Shown here piece by piece: positions 1 to 7,740 of a DNA stretch of 21,125 nt. Positions within the stretch are counted from its first letter, which is position 1. Each line of letters opens with the position of its first letter. The notes beneath the pieces were generated by a model. It was not told where the DNA came from. It searched no databases and saw nothing but the letters and a program-made list of their open reading frames with translations. The stretch comes from a virus. Position numbers and translations under genes: made by a program. The stretch covers positions 1 to 21,125 of IMG/VR virus record IMGVR_UViG_3300044971_001465; one strand, 5' to 3'.

Positions 1-705
1 AAGTGTCTGAGTGTTCGTTGTTCCAACCACCGCACCTGTTGCACCGTGTGCTTCTGTTGCGCCTGTGTGAGTTGTAAGGTCTGATGCTGAAGCCTTGTTT
101 CCAAGATCAGTAGTAAGACCTGAAATCTTAGACTGTGCAATTGCTGCAGCAGAATTAATGTCTGCATCTACAATTGTGTCATTAGCAATCATTGTTGATG
201 TAACTGTTCCTGAGTCAGCCTGTGTTACGGCTGTTCCAGAAATTTTGCTAGCAGCAATCGCTGCAGATGCGTTGATGTCTGCATCAACAATAGTTCCATT
301 TTCAATCATTGTGCTAGTTACTGTGCCTGAATCACCAGTAGTAATTACAGTACCTGATACGTTAGGAAGTGTAATTGTACGGTCTGCTGTAGGATCGGTT
401 ACTGCAAGAGTTGTCTCATATGCATCGGCTGTTGCGCCTTCAAATACGATACTTTCTCCAAATACGCCAACTGCCTGTGGTGCAGCCCACTCAATGCCAT
501 TTGTTGCGCTTGAGTTTGCAGTAAGGATATATCCATTTGTTCCTGCTGCTAAACGAGTAACTGCATCGTCTGCGCTACCTACAATTAAATCACCCTTAGC
601 GTCTACAACGCCTGCTGTGATTACGTTCTTTCCATTAACGGTCGCAGTTGATCCTTCAACTACCAGTCCCGCTTTTAATCTAAAGTCTTTTGTTACTGTT
701 GCCAT
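1..705 (-). CDS. Tail fibre protein, C-terminus beyond window edge
   Basis: The minus frame is open from the ATG at 703-705 to the window edge (235 codons), preceded by a good ribosome site (AAGGAGAT). The N-terminus begins MATVTKDFRLKAGL. Around residues 105-122 is the fibre motif TADRTITLPNVSGTV. Two near-identical 39-residue repeats follow (starting about residues 125 and 164), each with DSGTVTSTMI, TIVDADIN, AAIA and SKISG. This composition (Thr/Ser/Ala-rich, no Cys, beta-repeat) is typical of long trimeric tail fibres in marine and freshwater phages, which contact the host surface. It is probably co-transcribed with the gene at 721-1167, 15 bp upstream. The C-terminal receptor-binding part is not in the window. 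Confidence 0.85.
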   Translation of the reverse strand, partial: MATVTKDFRLKAGLVVEGSTATVNGKNVITAGVVDAKGDLIVGSADDAVTRLAAGTNGYILTANSSATNGIEWAAPQAVGVFGESIVFEGATADAYETTLAVTDPTADRTITLPNVSGTVITTGDSGTVTSTMIENGTIVDADINASAAIAASKISGTAVTQADSGTVTSTMIANDTIVDADINSAAAIAQSKISGLTTDLGNKASASDLTTHTGATEAHGATGAVVGTTNTQTL

Positions 706-720
706 CTTATATCTCCTTGG

Positions 721-1167
721 TTAGGCCTTTAATCCCATACGCATGTAGCGTAGAGTTATAGGTGTAATTCCCCCTACTGGAACAACAGTTAGTGAAACTG
801 TGTCTCCAGCCCTTGAAACAGAGATGGTGCCAATATTCCCATCGTTGTCAATTGTTGCATACTGAGTAACGTTAACATCTGTACCGTCAATCAGAATACT
901 AAGTTCTGTAGAGAAGTACTTGTTAGCACCACCTGCTACATATTTAATGGAAACCATATATTTCATTGATCGCCATTCACTTGCGGTAAAGTTATCAAAA
1001 ACCGTTGAGTTTTCAATTCCATTAATTGTTGACTCATTATTGCCATCTGATCCAAGATCGGTAGACCTAGCAGAAGTACTATCAATTAAGTCTACATAGT
1101 TTTCCTGAGTTGGTCTATCACCTGTTTGAAACAGGGCCTTTACGTTGGTGGTTGATATCTTTGCCAT
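721..1167 (-). CDS. Virion/tail structural protein, 148 aa
   Basis: The gene encodes a small beta-rich protein. Its N-terminus (TTNVKALFQTGDRPTQENYVD) resembles the short N-terminal module of many phage tail fibre genes. The middle (FTASEWRSMKYMVSIKY, then ILIDGTDVNVTQYATI) resembles a tail-associated family I know from T4-like marine phages. There is no signal peptide or membrane segment. A TGCTATAAT box ends 6 bp upstream of the ATG and no ribosome site is visible, so translation from a leaderless mRNA is likely. It sits within the minus-strand tail block, just upstream of the partial fibre. The function is inferred from context and sequence style only. Confidence 0.75.
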   Translation of the reverse strand: MAKISTTNVKALFQTGDRPTQENYVDLIDSTSARSTDLGSDGNNESTINGIENSTVFDNFTASEWRSMKYMVSIKYVAGGANKYFSTELSILIDGTDVNVTQYATIDNDGNIGTISVSRAGDTVSLTVVPVGGITPITLRYMRMGLKA

Positions 1168-1173
1168 ACCGCT

Positions 1174-1182
1174 ATTATAGCA
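1174..1182 (-). promoter_or_regulatory. Extended -10 promoter, leaderless
   Basis: On the minus strand this reads TGCTATAAT. The hexamer ends 6 bp before the ATG of the 721-1167 gene, so the first transcribed base should be at or next to the A of the ATG. No convincing -35 is visible. Confidence 0.65.
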
Positions 1183-1239
1183 TTATGTTAAAGAATATAA
1201 TTACTGATCTGTGGAGTTTTATGATTAAAACAGATAAAA

Positions 1240-2043
1240 CTATGAACCTTTAAAATTATTGATTATCTCTTTTAAGGTTATAAAGTCTTCTCTGGTTAAC
1301 CCATTAAGTTTTTCATAAAATTCAAAATCTCCAGTAACGCCATCAACTTTACCCCTCACCTTATTGTCTGTAACAATAGTTATATTGTTTGTTGTTTTTG
1401 ATCCTAAAGATATGCTTCCACCAGTTGAATATAGGTATGTTCCATTTGGCTCATCAAATGGGGTATCTCCAATATAAGAAGAACTGTTAATTCCAAGGTT
1501 AGAGTAACCCGAATCACCTTCTGTTAAATCATTTGCCAACACAATGTCTGCTGAAGAATTTTCTCCATTTGTTTTATTTTGCACAACGACTTGTGTATAT
1601 GAATCAATTTCTCCACAGAAATTTGCAAGAATATTTACATCCTTAAAACTTAATGCCCTTCCAGTTCTGAATAATCCATTCTCTACTGGAATTTTTGATT
1701 CTGGCCACCCAGATGCAACCAATGTTCTAACTCCATCTTGAGATAAAACCTTTAAGTGTCCGTGTACCCATTGAACATCTTGATTTGAATTAATAAAAAG
1801 ACTTTGGTCAACACTTATATATCCACGGCCATCTGTTTTTATATATCCAGGTTTGTTTAGTCTAGCATTACTAATTGCATGTAAGTTTTCCCCAAACTCC
1901 TGTATTTTTTCACCAATATCTGATTCAACTAAAAGTTTTTTTGCATGAGGAATTTCTGTTTCATTTATTTTATTTACTTTTAAATCAACTATTGTTGGGC
2001 CAAATAGTGTTTTATTAGATAAATCTACTTCATTTTCTGTCAT
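1240..2043 (-). CDS. Tail fibre-like structural protein, 267 aa
   Basis: The protein is beta-rich with no Cys cluster except one central Cys. The centre (YTQVVVQNKTNGENSSADIVLAND, here split as YTQVVVQNK and SSADIVLAND) and the following SNLGINSSSYIG resemble a domain common in marine phage tail fibre proteins. The C-terminus (about 230-267) is charged and possibly helical, as in short trimerisation or chaperone-like ends. The start is fixed by a TGATATAAT box ending 6 bp before the ATG, with no Shine-Dalgarno. It lies between tail genes on the same strand. The role (fibre or fibre tip) is inferred. Confidence 0.7.
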   Translation of the reverse strand: MTENEVDLSNKTLFGPTIVDLKVNKINETEIPHAKKLLVESDIGEKIQEFGENLHAISNARLNKPGYIKTDGRGYISVDQSLFINSNQDVQWVHGHLKVLSQDGVRTLVASGWPESKIPVENGLFRTGRALSFKDVNILANFCGEIDSYTQVVVQNKTNGENSSADIVLANDLTEGDSGYSNLGINSSSYIGDTPFDEPNGTYLYSTGGSISLGSKTTNNITIVTDNKVRGKVDGVTGDFEFYEKLNGLTREDFITLKEIINNFKGS

Positions 2044-2049
2044 ATTAAA

Positions 2050-2058
2050 ATTATATCA
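2050..2058 (-). promoter_or_regulatory. Extended -10 promoter, leaderless
   Basis: On the minus strand this reads TGATATAAT, 6 bp before the ATG of the 1240-2043 gene, which has no ribosome site. Confidence 0.65.
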
Positions 2059-2059
2059 T

Positions 2060-2281
2060 CTATAAAATATAGTTATTAATTCCAATAACTTGAAGCCCAA
2101 TTCCAGGAATACTGGAGTATGCGCTTGGTATTCCAATATTTGTAAGTTTTATTCTAAAAGGAAGAACTTCATTTATTTTGGTTAACCTTGCAGAGTATAA
2201 AACATTTGTTTTTGGATAATCTATTGTTGATACTGATCTTACTTTATTGCTAGAACTATTTGTTATTACAACTGAAGCCAT
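2060..2281 (-). CDS. Small tail-associated protein, 73 aa
   Basis: The protein begins MASVVITNSSSNKVRSVST. This opening is similar to that of small structural proteins found beside tail fibres in T4-like marine phages. The remainder is hydrophobic/beta (LPFRIKLTNIGIPSAY) without a clear membrane helix. The start codon overlaps the stop of the upstream gene by one base (TAATG), so the two are translationally coupled. It is shorter than the homologues I recall, so it may be a trimmed version. The function is unknown. Confidence 0.65.
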   Translation of the reverse strand: MASVVITNSSSNKVRSVSTIDYPKTNVLYSARLTKINEVLPFRIKLTNIGIPSAYSSIPGIGLQVIGINNYIL

Positions 2282-2691
2282 TATGACTCACTATTGGTTA
2301 CATCTTCAATAATGTTCATTGTTCCTCTGGCTACCGTCCAAACACGACTTTCATCACTTAACTCAATATCAAATATATCGCCAGTCTCTAGTATGGTTGA
2401 TTGTATTGATGTTAATGAAACTGTAAATTCACCAGCAACGTCTCCTGCTGCTGGGGCTGGTGCTAAACTAGTAACTAATTCTGCATTATCTGTAAAATCA
2501 CCAGGCTTTGTATTTGGGCGTTTAATTTCCATGTCAATTGTCCAATCTGGAATAACCAGTGGATCTTTATTATCATCTGTAACATATACTTTAAAAGCGG
2601 CTGTATCGCCTCTTACAACGGTCCAAACCACATTTGGCGGAGTTGATCCAATTGAATAAGAACTGAGTGCTTGATCTCTAAATGTAGCCAT
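2281..2691 (-). CDS. Baseplate/tail 'RGDTA' protein, 136 aa (paralogue)
   Basis: The N-terminus contains PPNVVWTVVRGDTAAFKVYV. It matches NIQWTVVRGDTATLLVEF in the gene at 9513-9911 and YYRGDTAEFVI in the gene at 8316-8669. The fold pattern (RGDTA strand, then DWTIDMEIKR, then a beta-rich end with TVARGTMNI) is like the immunoglobulin-like N-terminal domain of BppU-type baseplate upper proteins. That assignment is by motif style, not by search. A TGGTATAAT box lies 9 bp upstream of the ATG, giving an almost leaderless mRNA. The next gene starts within its stop codon. Confidence 0.75.
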   Translation of the reverse strand: MATFRDQALSSYSIGSTPPNVVWTVVRGDTAAFKVYVTDDNKDPLVIPDWTIDMEIKRPNTKPGDFTDNAELVTSLAPAPAAGDVAGEFTVSLTSIQSTILETGDIFDIELSDESRVWTVARGTMNIIEDVTNSES

Positions 2692-2700
2692 AAGAATATC

Positions 2701-2709
2701 ATTATACCA
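2701..2709 (-). promoter_or_regulatory. Extended -10 promoter, near-leaderless
   Basis: On the minus strand this reads TGGTATAAT, 9 bp before the ATG of the RGDTA gene at 2281-2691. It is back to back with the lysozyme promoter. Confidence 0.6.
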
Positions 2710-2777
2710 CTAACTAACCAACTGTTTAAAAATATTTTTAATTTTATTACTAAAAGTTGACTTAATTGCCAAATTCA

Positions 2778-2786
2778 TGTTATAAT
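2778..2786 (+). promoter_or_regulatory. Extended -10 promoter of the lysozyme gene
   Basis: TGTTATAAT is an exact TATAAT hexamer with the TGN extension. The predicted start of transcription is near 2793, just before a hairpin and 44 bp before the ATG at 2837. Confidence 0.65.
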
Positions 2787-2794
2787 TAATATAT

Positions 2795-2810
2795 GCTACC
2801 TGTTGGTAGC
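2795..2810 (+). other. 5'-leader hairpin of lysozyme mRNA
   Basis: GCTACC-TGTT-GGTAGC is a perfect 6-bp stem with a 4-base loop, placed 2-3 bases from the predicted 5' end of the mRNA. It may stabilise the transcript or set its translation. It is followed by the AGGAGG ribosome site at 2822-2827. Confidence 0.55.
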
Positions 2811-2836
2811 ATTTGTTCTCTAGGAGGTATTTTACA

Positions 2837-3385
2837 ATGAGAGAAGCAAACGTTTGGTTAGGGGTTTTGGTTTTGGTTATTTGTAGTACCGTTTTTTCGG
2901 CTACTGCAAATGCAACAAACGAAAACAACTTACTAAGTAAAAACTCTATAGAAGTCTCTGCCACCCCCAAGGTGGCATTTTTGGTTTCTAAAGAGAAAAA
3001 ATTACAAAAATATGAAAATGCCCACAATTTGACTGATGGGCAACTAGTTGATATGTTAAAGACTGTAGGTTTTAAGGGAAAGGCTTTAAGGTCTGCTTGT
3101 GCTATTGCCAAGGCAGAATCTAATGGTCGTCCACTGGCTTTCAACGGTAACGTAAAAACTGGAGATAGTTCTTATGGTGTGTTTCAAATAAATATGCTTG
3201 GAGAACTAGGGTCAGATCGTAGAGAAAAATTTGAACTGGATTCAAACGCTGAGTTGTTAAACCCAGTAGTAAATGCAGAGATTGCTCTTCACATGACTAA
3301 GGGTGGAGCAGATTGGTCTTCATGGAGTTCCTTGAATGGAAAAAGGTATCAGGAATGGTACAACAAATATCCATGTAAGCAATAA
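2837..3385 (+). CDS. Secreted lysozyme-like / lytic transglycosylase (SLT-type)
   Basis: The protein has 182 residues from the ATG at 2837. I chose this over an upstream in-frame TTG because AGGAGG lies 9 bp before it. Residues 1-26 are a signal peptide: a hydrophobic core LGVLVLVIC ending in an ATANA cleavage-like site. The catalytic region has AIAKAESNGRP with the likely acid Glu94, followed by SSYGVFQIN (112-119), the standard Glu...S-x-G-x-x-Q pattern of goose-type/SLT lysozyme folds that cut peptidoglycan glycan strands. It is a single gene facing against the surrounding tail genes, with its own promoter, leader hairpin and terminator. It could be an endolysin exported by Sec, or an independently expressed 'moron' cell-wall enzyme. 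A paired holin is not adjacent. Confidence 0.85.
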   Translation: MREANVWLGVLVLVICSTVFSATANATNENNLLSKNSIEVSATPKVAFLVSKEKKLQKYENAHNLTDGQLVDMLKTVGFKGKALRSACAIAKAESNGRPLAFNGNVKTGDSSYGVFQINMLGELGSDRREKFELDSNAELLNPVVNAEIALHMTKGGADWSSWSSLNGKRYQEWYNKYPCKQ

Positions 3386-3399
3386 ATATTAAAGTAAGG

Positions 3400-3436
3400 A
3401 TACCCCATCATTTATTTGGTGGGGTATTTTTTATTC
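3400..3436 (+). terminator. Rho-independent terminator after lysozyme gene
   Basis: ATACCCCA (3400-3407) pairs with TGGGGTAT (3420-3427) across a 12-base loop and is followed directly by a T run. It lies 15 bp after the stop. On the other strand the stem lies just beyond the end of the 3431-4135 gene and may also slow that transcript. Confidence 0.9.
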
Positions 3437-4135
3437 GTATTTCTTTTCTTTTCTAAACTTATTACGATACATATTTGAAAAAGATGTTCTATATGGAACA
3501 GCCTTAATATTTTTAAAATTTTCCTTTAAACCGCTAGTCATTTTCCAGTTCTCTCTTTTAAATGGAAGAATTTGAGCGATAGGGGTTCCAGCAGGAATTA
3601 GTCCTTCAAAATTAACATCATTAATAACAAATGGAAAGTTTACTGGCACATGATATTCATCAGTATCAACAACACCTTCAAGTATTGTAAAAATGGATTC
3701 TCTATGTGGAAGATTTTTTATAAAAATAGAATATCCTTTTGGTGTCTTTATTCCCCATGGGTTTATCCATTTTGGAAACATTAAACCATTTTGTGCTGGA
3801 TGAAGTTCTGCTTGTTCAACTGGATGAAAATCTATTTGATTTGTTTTTGGCCAAGAGTAGTGTTGATACTGTTTTCCATTTTCATCTTTATCTAAAGAAA
3901 TATAAACATCAGAGAAACTTGTTATAACATAGCCAGCGGTTATAGCATCAAATACTGGTAAACATTTTTTTATTGTCATTGGAAGAATTCCTTCACTAGT
4001 AGGAACCTTGTTTTCTGATGCATATGGATTAGTTTTTTTATACCAATCTGGAATAAAATTTTTTGCTGGTTGCGGATAAAATATATCTGGAACGCCAACA
4101 ATATCTATAAAAATAATATTATTTTTTTTAATCAT
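3431..4135 (-). CDS. WYKK/PFKR-family protein, 234 aa (paralogue 1)
   Basis: I recognise a phage family of about 235 residues without known function; it may correspond to DUF6065, which I cannot confirm. Shared motifs in order are IPDWYKK near the N-terminus, IKKCLPVFDAITAGY, WGIKTPKGYS, LPHRES, GVVDTDEY, and GLIPAGTPIAQILPFKR followed by a Trp three residues later. The conserved His-Arg, Asp-Thr-Asp and Gly-Thr-Pro-Ile blocks in a beta-rich protein suggest a jelly-roll or cupin-like fold, possibly an enzyme; this is inference. It overlaps the next paralogue by 8 bp, so the pair is co-translated. No signal peptide or membrane helix is visible. Confidence 0.8.
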   Translation of the reverse strand: MIKKNNIIFIDIVGVPDIFYPQPAKNFIPDWYKKTNPYASENKVPTSEGILPMTIKKCLPVFDAITAGYVITSFSDVYISLDKDENGKQYQHYSWPKTNQIDFHPVEQAELHPAQNGLMFPKWINPWGIKTPKGYSIFIKNLPHRESIFTILEGVVDTDEYHVPVNFPFVINDVNFEGLIPAGTPIAQILPFKRENWKMTSGLKENFKNIKAVPYRTSFSNMYRNKFRKEKKYE

Positions 4136-4835
4136 ATTGTTTTTCTTTCCAAAATAACCTTTTATATCTATCTAAAAATAAAGAAGATAGAGATTGCTCC
4201 TTTTTGTTAAATGTATTTAGCATTTTTTCATTACCAAACTCCATTTTCCAAGAATCTCTTTTAAATGGTATTATTTGTGCAATTGGAGTTCCTTGTGGAA
4301 TAACCCCCTTAAATTTTTTATCTTTCATTATAAAAGGAAACGTTAATTGCATTGGATACTGATCCGTATCAACAACTCCTGGAAGTATTTCAAAAACATT
4401 ATCCCTATGCATTGGTGGAATAAACAAACAAGAATATCCATTTGGTGTACTTACTGACCATGGTATTTGCCATCTTGGAAAGTTATTTTTCTTATTAGCC
4501 TCTGGATGTTTTTCTGCTTGCAAAAATAAATGACTGTCTACTCCTGGTCCTGAAGGCCAAATAAAAACTTGTTCCTTATTGCTATTTATATCAACATATA
4601 TATCTACATCAGATACTGCTATATACCCAAATGTGATAGCATCAAATACTGGTAAACATTTTTTTATTGTTGTATTTAATAATAAACTTTTATCAAATTC
4701 TAAACTTGGTCCAGTATTTTCTTTTGTAAATTCTTTTGTTTTTTTATACCACTCAGGTATATGGTTTTTTGATGGTTCTGGTGAATTTAAAATTGATTCG
4801 TCAAATAAACTTGTAAATGTTATTATTTGTTTCAT
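4128..4835 (-). CDS. WYKK/PFKR-family protein, 235 aa (paralogue 2)
   Basis: This is a tandem paralogue of the gene at 3431. Motifs are IPEWYKK (26-32), IKKCLPVFDAITFGY (57-71), STPNGYS (129-135), MHRD (142-145), GVVDTDQ (153-159) and GVIPQGTPIAQIIPFKR (177-193) with Trp196. The ribosome site is an unusual GGGGG 5 bp before the ATG, also seen before the genes at 10055 and 12953. It lies downstream of tail genes on the same strand. The end GVIP-GTPIAQ is loosely reminiscent of the dUTPase/dCTP-deaminase G-x-I-A-Q turn, but the rest does not match those enzymes. The function is unknown. Confidence 0.8.
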   Translation of the reverse strand: MKQIITFTSLFDESILNSPEPSKNHIPEWYKKTKEFTKENTGPSLEFDKSLLLNTTIKKCLPVFDAITFGYIAVSDVDIYVDINSNKEQVFIWPSGPGVDSHLFLQAEKHPEANKKNNFPRWQIPWSVSTPNGYSCLFIPPMHRDNVFEILPGVVDTDQYPMQLTFPFIMKDKKFKGVIPQGTPIAQIIPFKRDSWKMEFGNEKMLNTFNKKEQSLSSLFLDRYKRLFWKEKQYD

Positions 4836-4857
4836 TTTCTACCCCCAAGTTTAAACC

Positions 4858-5112
4858 CTATTCTGGTCTTGTAAATCCTGGCTCTGGCTCTGTATCATCT
4901 GTTATGATTACTTCATCATTAGGAATTTGCTCAACTGGTTCAGGTGCTATAAAGTTTTCACCATCAAACGACCATGTTAAATCTAATAAAGTTTCATCTA
5001 AATCATATTCAATACATGTTTTTCCAGTTAAACCTTCTGCTATTTCAATTGACTCTGCAATTATTAAATTAATAATTGTATTGTCGGAGTCTATCACTGC
5101 AAAATTTTTCAT
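4858..5112 (-). CDS. Small acidic tail-associated protein, 84 aa
   Basis: It begins MKNFAVIDSDNTIINLIIAES and continues GLTGKTCIEYD, then WSFDGENFIAPEP, and ends in a Pro/Glu-rich tail. This layout matches short proteins encoded next to tail fibre genes in T4-like marine phages, where an N-terminal beta strand pair precedes a W-x-x-D-G-x-x-F hairpin. It is strongly acidic. The ribosome site AGGAAAAG lies upstream. It starts 9 bp after the glycine-rich fibre gene and is probably co-transcribed with it. It may be a fibre assembly or tip protein; this is not proven. Confidence 0.7.
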   Translation of the reverse strand: MKNFAVIDSDNTIINLIIAESIEIAEGLTGKTCIEYDLDETLLDLTWSFDGENFIAPEPVEQIPNDEVIITDDTEPEPGFTRPE

Positions 5113-5121
5113 ATACTTTTC

Positions 5122-6450
5122 CTATCTAACATAAACTAACACACGACCAGCGCCACCTGATGCGCCACCGCCACCTGATGAGTTTGCAGCACCATTCTGT
5201 GCGCCACCACCGCCACCACCACCGCCACCGCCGTTACCAGATGCTCCGCTTCCAGATCCACCAGCAGATGGGCTAGACCCAGAGTTTGCATAGAATGCTC
5301 TTCCTCCTACACCACCACCTCCACCATATGGAGATCCTCCACCGCCACCGCCACCGCCGTAGCGTTCAGTAAATGATCCTTGAGCAGAGTTTCCTCCACC
5401 GCCACCGCCACCACCAGAACCACCAAATGTGTGTGATGATACTCCTGGGGCTGAAGATGTTATTGCTGTTCTTGCTGTTCCAGTTCCTCCGCCGTTACCG
5501 TTAGAGGATGAGCCTGAGTTTCCTCCACCTGCTCCACTTGAACCTGCTGAAGATACTTCAAAAGTTACGTTTCCTGATATATTTCCACCGCCTCCGCCTG
5601 TTGCTCCAGAGTTAGCGGTTGCTAGTGTTGAAAAACTTGTTGCTCCGCCTGCGCCACCGATTGTAACTGCAAATGTTTGTCCTGGTGTAACGGCATAATC
5701 TTTAAATATAAAGCCACCGCCAGATCCTCCGCCCGTTCCTCCAGTTGGAGTTCCTCCTCCAGCGCCGTTACCTCCTGCGCCGTTACCAACTACTGCAATT
5801 TGCTGTTTTCCTGATGGCACTGTATATGTTCCACTTGATGTAAAAGTTTGTGAAAGTTCATAGGCTGGAAGTACGGCAGTTATTGAATTTGATGCTGTTG
5901 ATTCTGCAGAGTTAACCGCAACTCCATTAGCACGAACTGTAAATGTATATGATGTTCCACCAGTTAATCCTGTAATTGTAAGTGGGCTAGACGATCCAGA
6001 TGCTGTAAGGTTTCCAGGTGTAGAAGTAGCAGTAAAGTTAATTGGTGTTCTACCACCTGCTCCTGGAGTAAACGAAACAACTCCTGATGTGTTGCCACTA
6101 AGTGTTGCTGAAACACCTGTTGGAACTGATGGAAGAAGTGTCATAAGAGTAGAAGAACTTGGATTTATTGTTGAAGATCCTGTTGAATTTGTTGCTGTAA
6201 CATTAAATACATAACTAGTATTATTGGATATACCGCTACTTTCCATATTAAGTGGACTGGATGCTCCAGATACTGTAAAGTTTCCAGGATCTGATGTAAC
6301 TGTATATCCCGTTGCTGTTCCACCTATAGTTGAAGCGGTAAAACTTACAACTCCAGTGCTTGAAACGCTGTCAATTGTTGGAGGATTAGGAATATCTGCA
6401 ATTGGAGTTGTATACTGCACTTTACTTAAAGATGCTTTTGATACTGTCAT
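5122..6450 (-). CDS. Fn3 plus polyglycine-rich tail fibre/adhesin, 442 aa
   Basis: Two fibronectin type III domains are visible. One lies about 21-105 (starts NPPTIDSVS, has GYTVTSDPG and SYVFNVTATN). The other lies about 107-193 (starts PSVPTGVSATL, has PINFTATSTPG and TSYTFTVRAN). From about 200 on the protein is dominated by glycine (runs of up to nine Gly) with YTVPSGKQQIAVVGNGAGG at the junction. Such GGXGG-rich ends occur in receptor-binding adhesins (T-even gp38-like) and actinophage minor tail proteins, where Gly strands can pack as polyglycine-II helices. This is likely the host-contact part of the tail. The gly-rich gene is GC-richer than its surroundings, which follows from glycine codons. 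Confidence 0.85.
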   Translation of the reverse strand: MTVSKASLSKVQYTTPIADIPNPPTIDSVSSTGVVSFTASTIGGTATGYTVTSDPGNFTVSGASSPLNMESSGISNNTSYVFNVTATNSTGSSTINPSSSTLMTLLPSVPTGVSATLSGNTSGVVSFTPGAGGRTPINFTATSTPGNLTASGSSSPLTITGLTGGTSYTFTVRANGVAVNSAESTASNSITAVLPAYELSQTFTSSGTYTVPSGKQQIAVVGNGAGGNGAGGGTPTGGTGGGSGGGFIFKDYAVTPGQTFAVTIGGAGGATSFSTLATANSGATGGGGGNISGNVTFEVSSAGSSGAGGGNSGSSSNGNGGGTGTARTAITSSAPGVSSHTFGGSGGGGGGGGNSAQGSFTERYGGGGGGGGSPYGGGGGVGGRAFYANSGSSPSAGGSGSGASGNGGGGGGGGGGAQNGAANSSGGGGASGGAGRVLVYVR

Positions 6451-6452
6451 GA

Positions 6453-6791
6453 TTAAGAAATCTCGCTTCCGTATGCTGAAAATGATAGAGTTGCGCTTGA
6501 TGCGATAACGCGAATTCTATCTCCTGCTGCAAGTGTTACTCCAATAGTTAAAACCACGGTGTCTGCTGCTGCTACTGTTGTTCCATGAACTAAGAAATGT
6601 TTTGCTACTGCATTTGAACCAGCATCGGCAGATGGTTGTACCGCAATTCTAAAAGTTGCAGAAGTTGCTGCTTGGTTGCATACTGCAATGCTTGACACAA
6701 CTGTTGCTGTTGAACTTGGAACAGTATAAAGAGTTGTTTCGGTGCTTCCTGCGGGATTACTTTGTCCTAAAATTTTATATGCTGTTGGCAT
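6453..6791 (-). CDS. Virion protein, 112 aa (YKILGQSNP family)
   Basis: The protein begins MPTAYKILGQSNPAGSTETTLYTVPSSTATVVSSIAVCNQ and contains TFRIAVQPSADAG and VTLAAGDRIRV (segments shown separately in the protein). I know this pattern as a small beta-sandwich structural protein common in marine T4-like phages, usually beside tail fibre genes. It ends 2 bp before the start of the Fn3/polyglycine fibre gene, so it is in the same operon. It may form a collar or fibre-attachment ring; the exact role is unknown. Confidence 0.75.
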   Translation of the reverse strand: MPTAYKILGQSNPAGSTETTLYTVPSSTATVVSSIAVCNQAATSATFRIAVQPSADAGSNAVAKHFLVHGTTVAAADTVVLTIGVTLAAGDRIRVIASSATLSFSAYGSEIS

Positions 6792-6794
6792 TTT

Positions 6795-7226
6795 TTATCC
6801 TCCCATCATTAAAAAGACTTGGGTCATAACATCTGGGGATGTTTCCCATGTAGATATTGTACCATTGCTTTTTAAATATTTATCTGTTTGTCCGACTGGA
6901 GAAGGCAAAACTGTTGTCCAAACACCGTCAATGTAAAGTTGTAATTCATTAACTGTATTGCCAGATCCGTCTTGTCTTATTATGCACATTGATCCTGCTA
7001 CTGGAGATGTTATTGAAGAATCTCTTGCTGCAGGATTAAGATAATTATTGATACCCTTTTTTGCAACAAGGTGATCTAAAATTGTTACTGTTGATAGATG
7101 TGTGTGTGGTCCAGCCCATTCAAAAGTTCCTGTTGTATCTGTTTTTCCAGATAACTCATACCAGGTATCGTCTGCTGCGTTATAAATATACCCTGGCTTA
7201 CCATCGTAATTAAATGATGTTGGCAT
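6795..7226 (-). CDS. Tail structural protein, 143 aa
   Basis: The N-terminus (YDGKPGYIYNAADDTWYELSG) has the form of a short fibre attachment module. The centre has GPHTHLSTVTILDHL and the end has SPVGQTDKYLKSNGTISTWE, a motif often found in fibre proteins just before C-terminal trimer regions. The first codon overlaps the preceding gene's stop (TAATG), so translation is coupled. No enzymatic motif is seen. Confidence 0.7.
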   Translation of the reverse strand: MPTSFNYDGKPGYIYNAADDTWYELSGKTDTTGTFEWAGPHTHLSTVTILDHLVAKKGINNYLNPAARDSSITSPVAGSMCIIRQDGSGNTVNELQLYIDGVWTTVLPSPVGQTDKYLKSNGTISTWETSPDVMTQVFLMMGG

Positions 7227-7705
7227 TAAACTACCTGATCAAAACTACTAGTGTCAGAATTATAAACATACATCTCTAACGGACTTGATCCTTTTTTAAT
7301 CCAAATAACTCCATTTGCAAGTCCAGTTGTTGGTTCTGCTACTGTATAAATAGAAGTTGCTGATAGATATCCTACTGGAGCAGCAGCATCTTTATCTACC
7401 CAAATATATCCGTTTGGAATGGTTGCAGAAAATGCTGTAAAGTTTGCTGCAACAGGTGCAGAGTTTTGTGCTGAAGATATATTTCTTGCTACTAACTCCA
7501 AAGCAACTTGATCATCTATTTGCTCTTGTAAATCATTTATTGTATAAGCAATTGATGGATTTAATAATTCTGCTGTATCGGTTTCTGCGGTATCAAAATC
7601 ATATGAGCCATAATGGTATGCCTTTAAAGCATCCTGAATATTAGCATCGTCAATCAATGCTGGAATTTTAGTTGGTACTAAGTTTCCTATGTTTTCTACA
7701 GCCAT
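7226..7705 (-). CDS. Tail structural protein, 159 aa
   Basis: The protein starts MAVENIGNLVPTKIPALIDDANIQDAL, giving a helical N-terminal region (LNPSIAYTINDLQEQIDDQVA) that may form a coiled coil at about 45-75. Beta-rich sequence follows with YIWVDKDAA and NGVIWIKKGSS, repeats of an I-W-x-x-K/D strand typical of fibre shafts. A GAGGTGAG ribosome site and a TGGTATAAT box 20 bp from the ATG suggest it heads a transcription unit. The role in the tail is inferred from its neighbours. Confidence 0.7.
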   Translation of the reverse strand: MAVENIGNLVPTKIPALIDDANIQDALKAYHYGSYDFDTAETDTAELLNPSIAYTINDLQEQIDDQVALELVARNISSAQNSAPVAANFTAFSATIPNGYIWVDKDAAAPVGYLSATSIYTVAEPTTGLANGVIWIKKGSSPLEMYVYNSDTSSFDQVV

Positions 7706-7725
7706 TGGGTCTCACCTCTTTTAAG

Positions 7726-7734
7726 ATTATACCA
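7726..7734 (-). promoter_or_regulatory. Extended -10 promoter
   Basis: On the minus strand this reads TGGTATAAT, 20 bp before the ATG of the 7226-7705 gene. Here the short leader does contain a ribosome site (GAGGTGAG). Confidence 0.6.
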
Positions 7735-7740
7735 TTTTTA

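Noticed and set aside
95-724. Long plus-strand ORF opposite the fibre gene
   Set aside because: Its sequence is the reverse reading of the repetitive tail fibre, has no ribosome site, and the minus frame gives a recognisable fibre protein with a good start.
2710-3144. Minus-strand ORF over the lysozyme gene
   Set aside because: It overlaps a clear lysozyme with signal peptide, promoter and terminator; its own sequence shows no family.
4128-4835. WYKK/PFKR family as dUTPase or dCTP deaminase
   Set aside because: Only the GTPIAQ turn is reminiscent; other catalytic motifs of those enzymes are missing.
5429-5698. Proline-rich plus-strand ORF
   Set aside because: It is the complement of the glycine-rich repeats of the fibre gene; proline runs are expected there.
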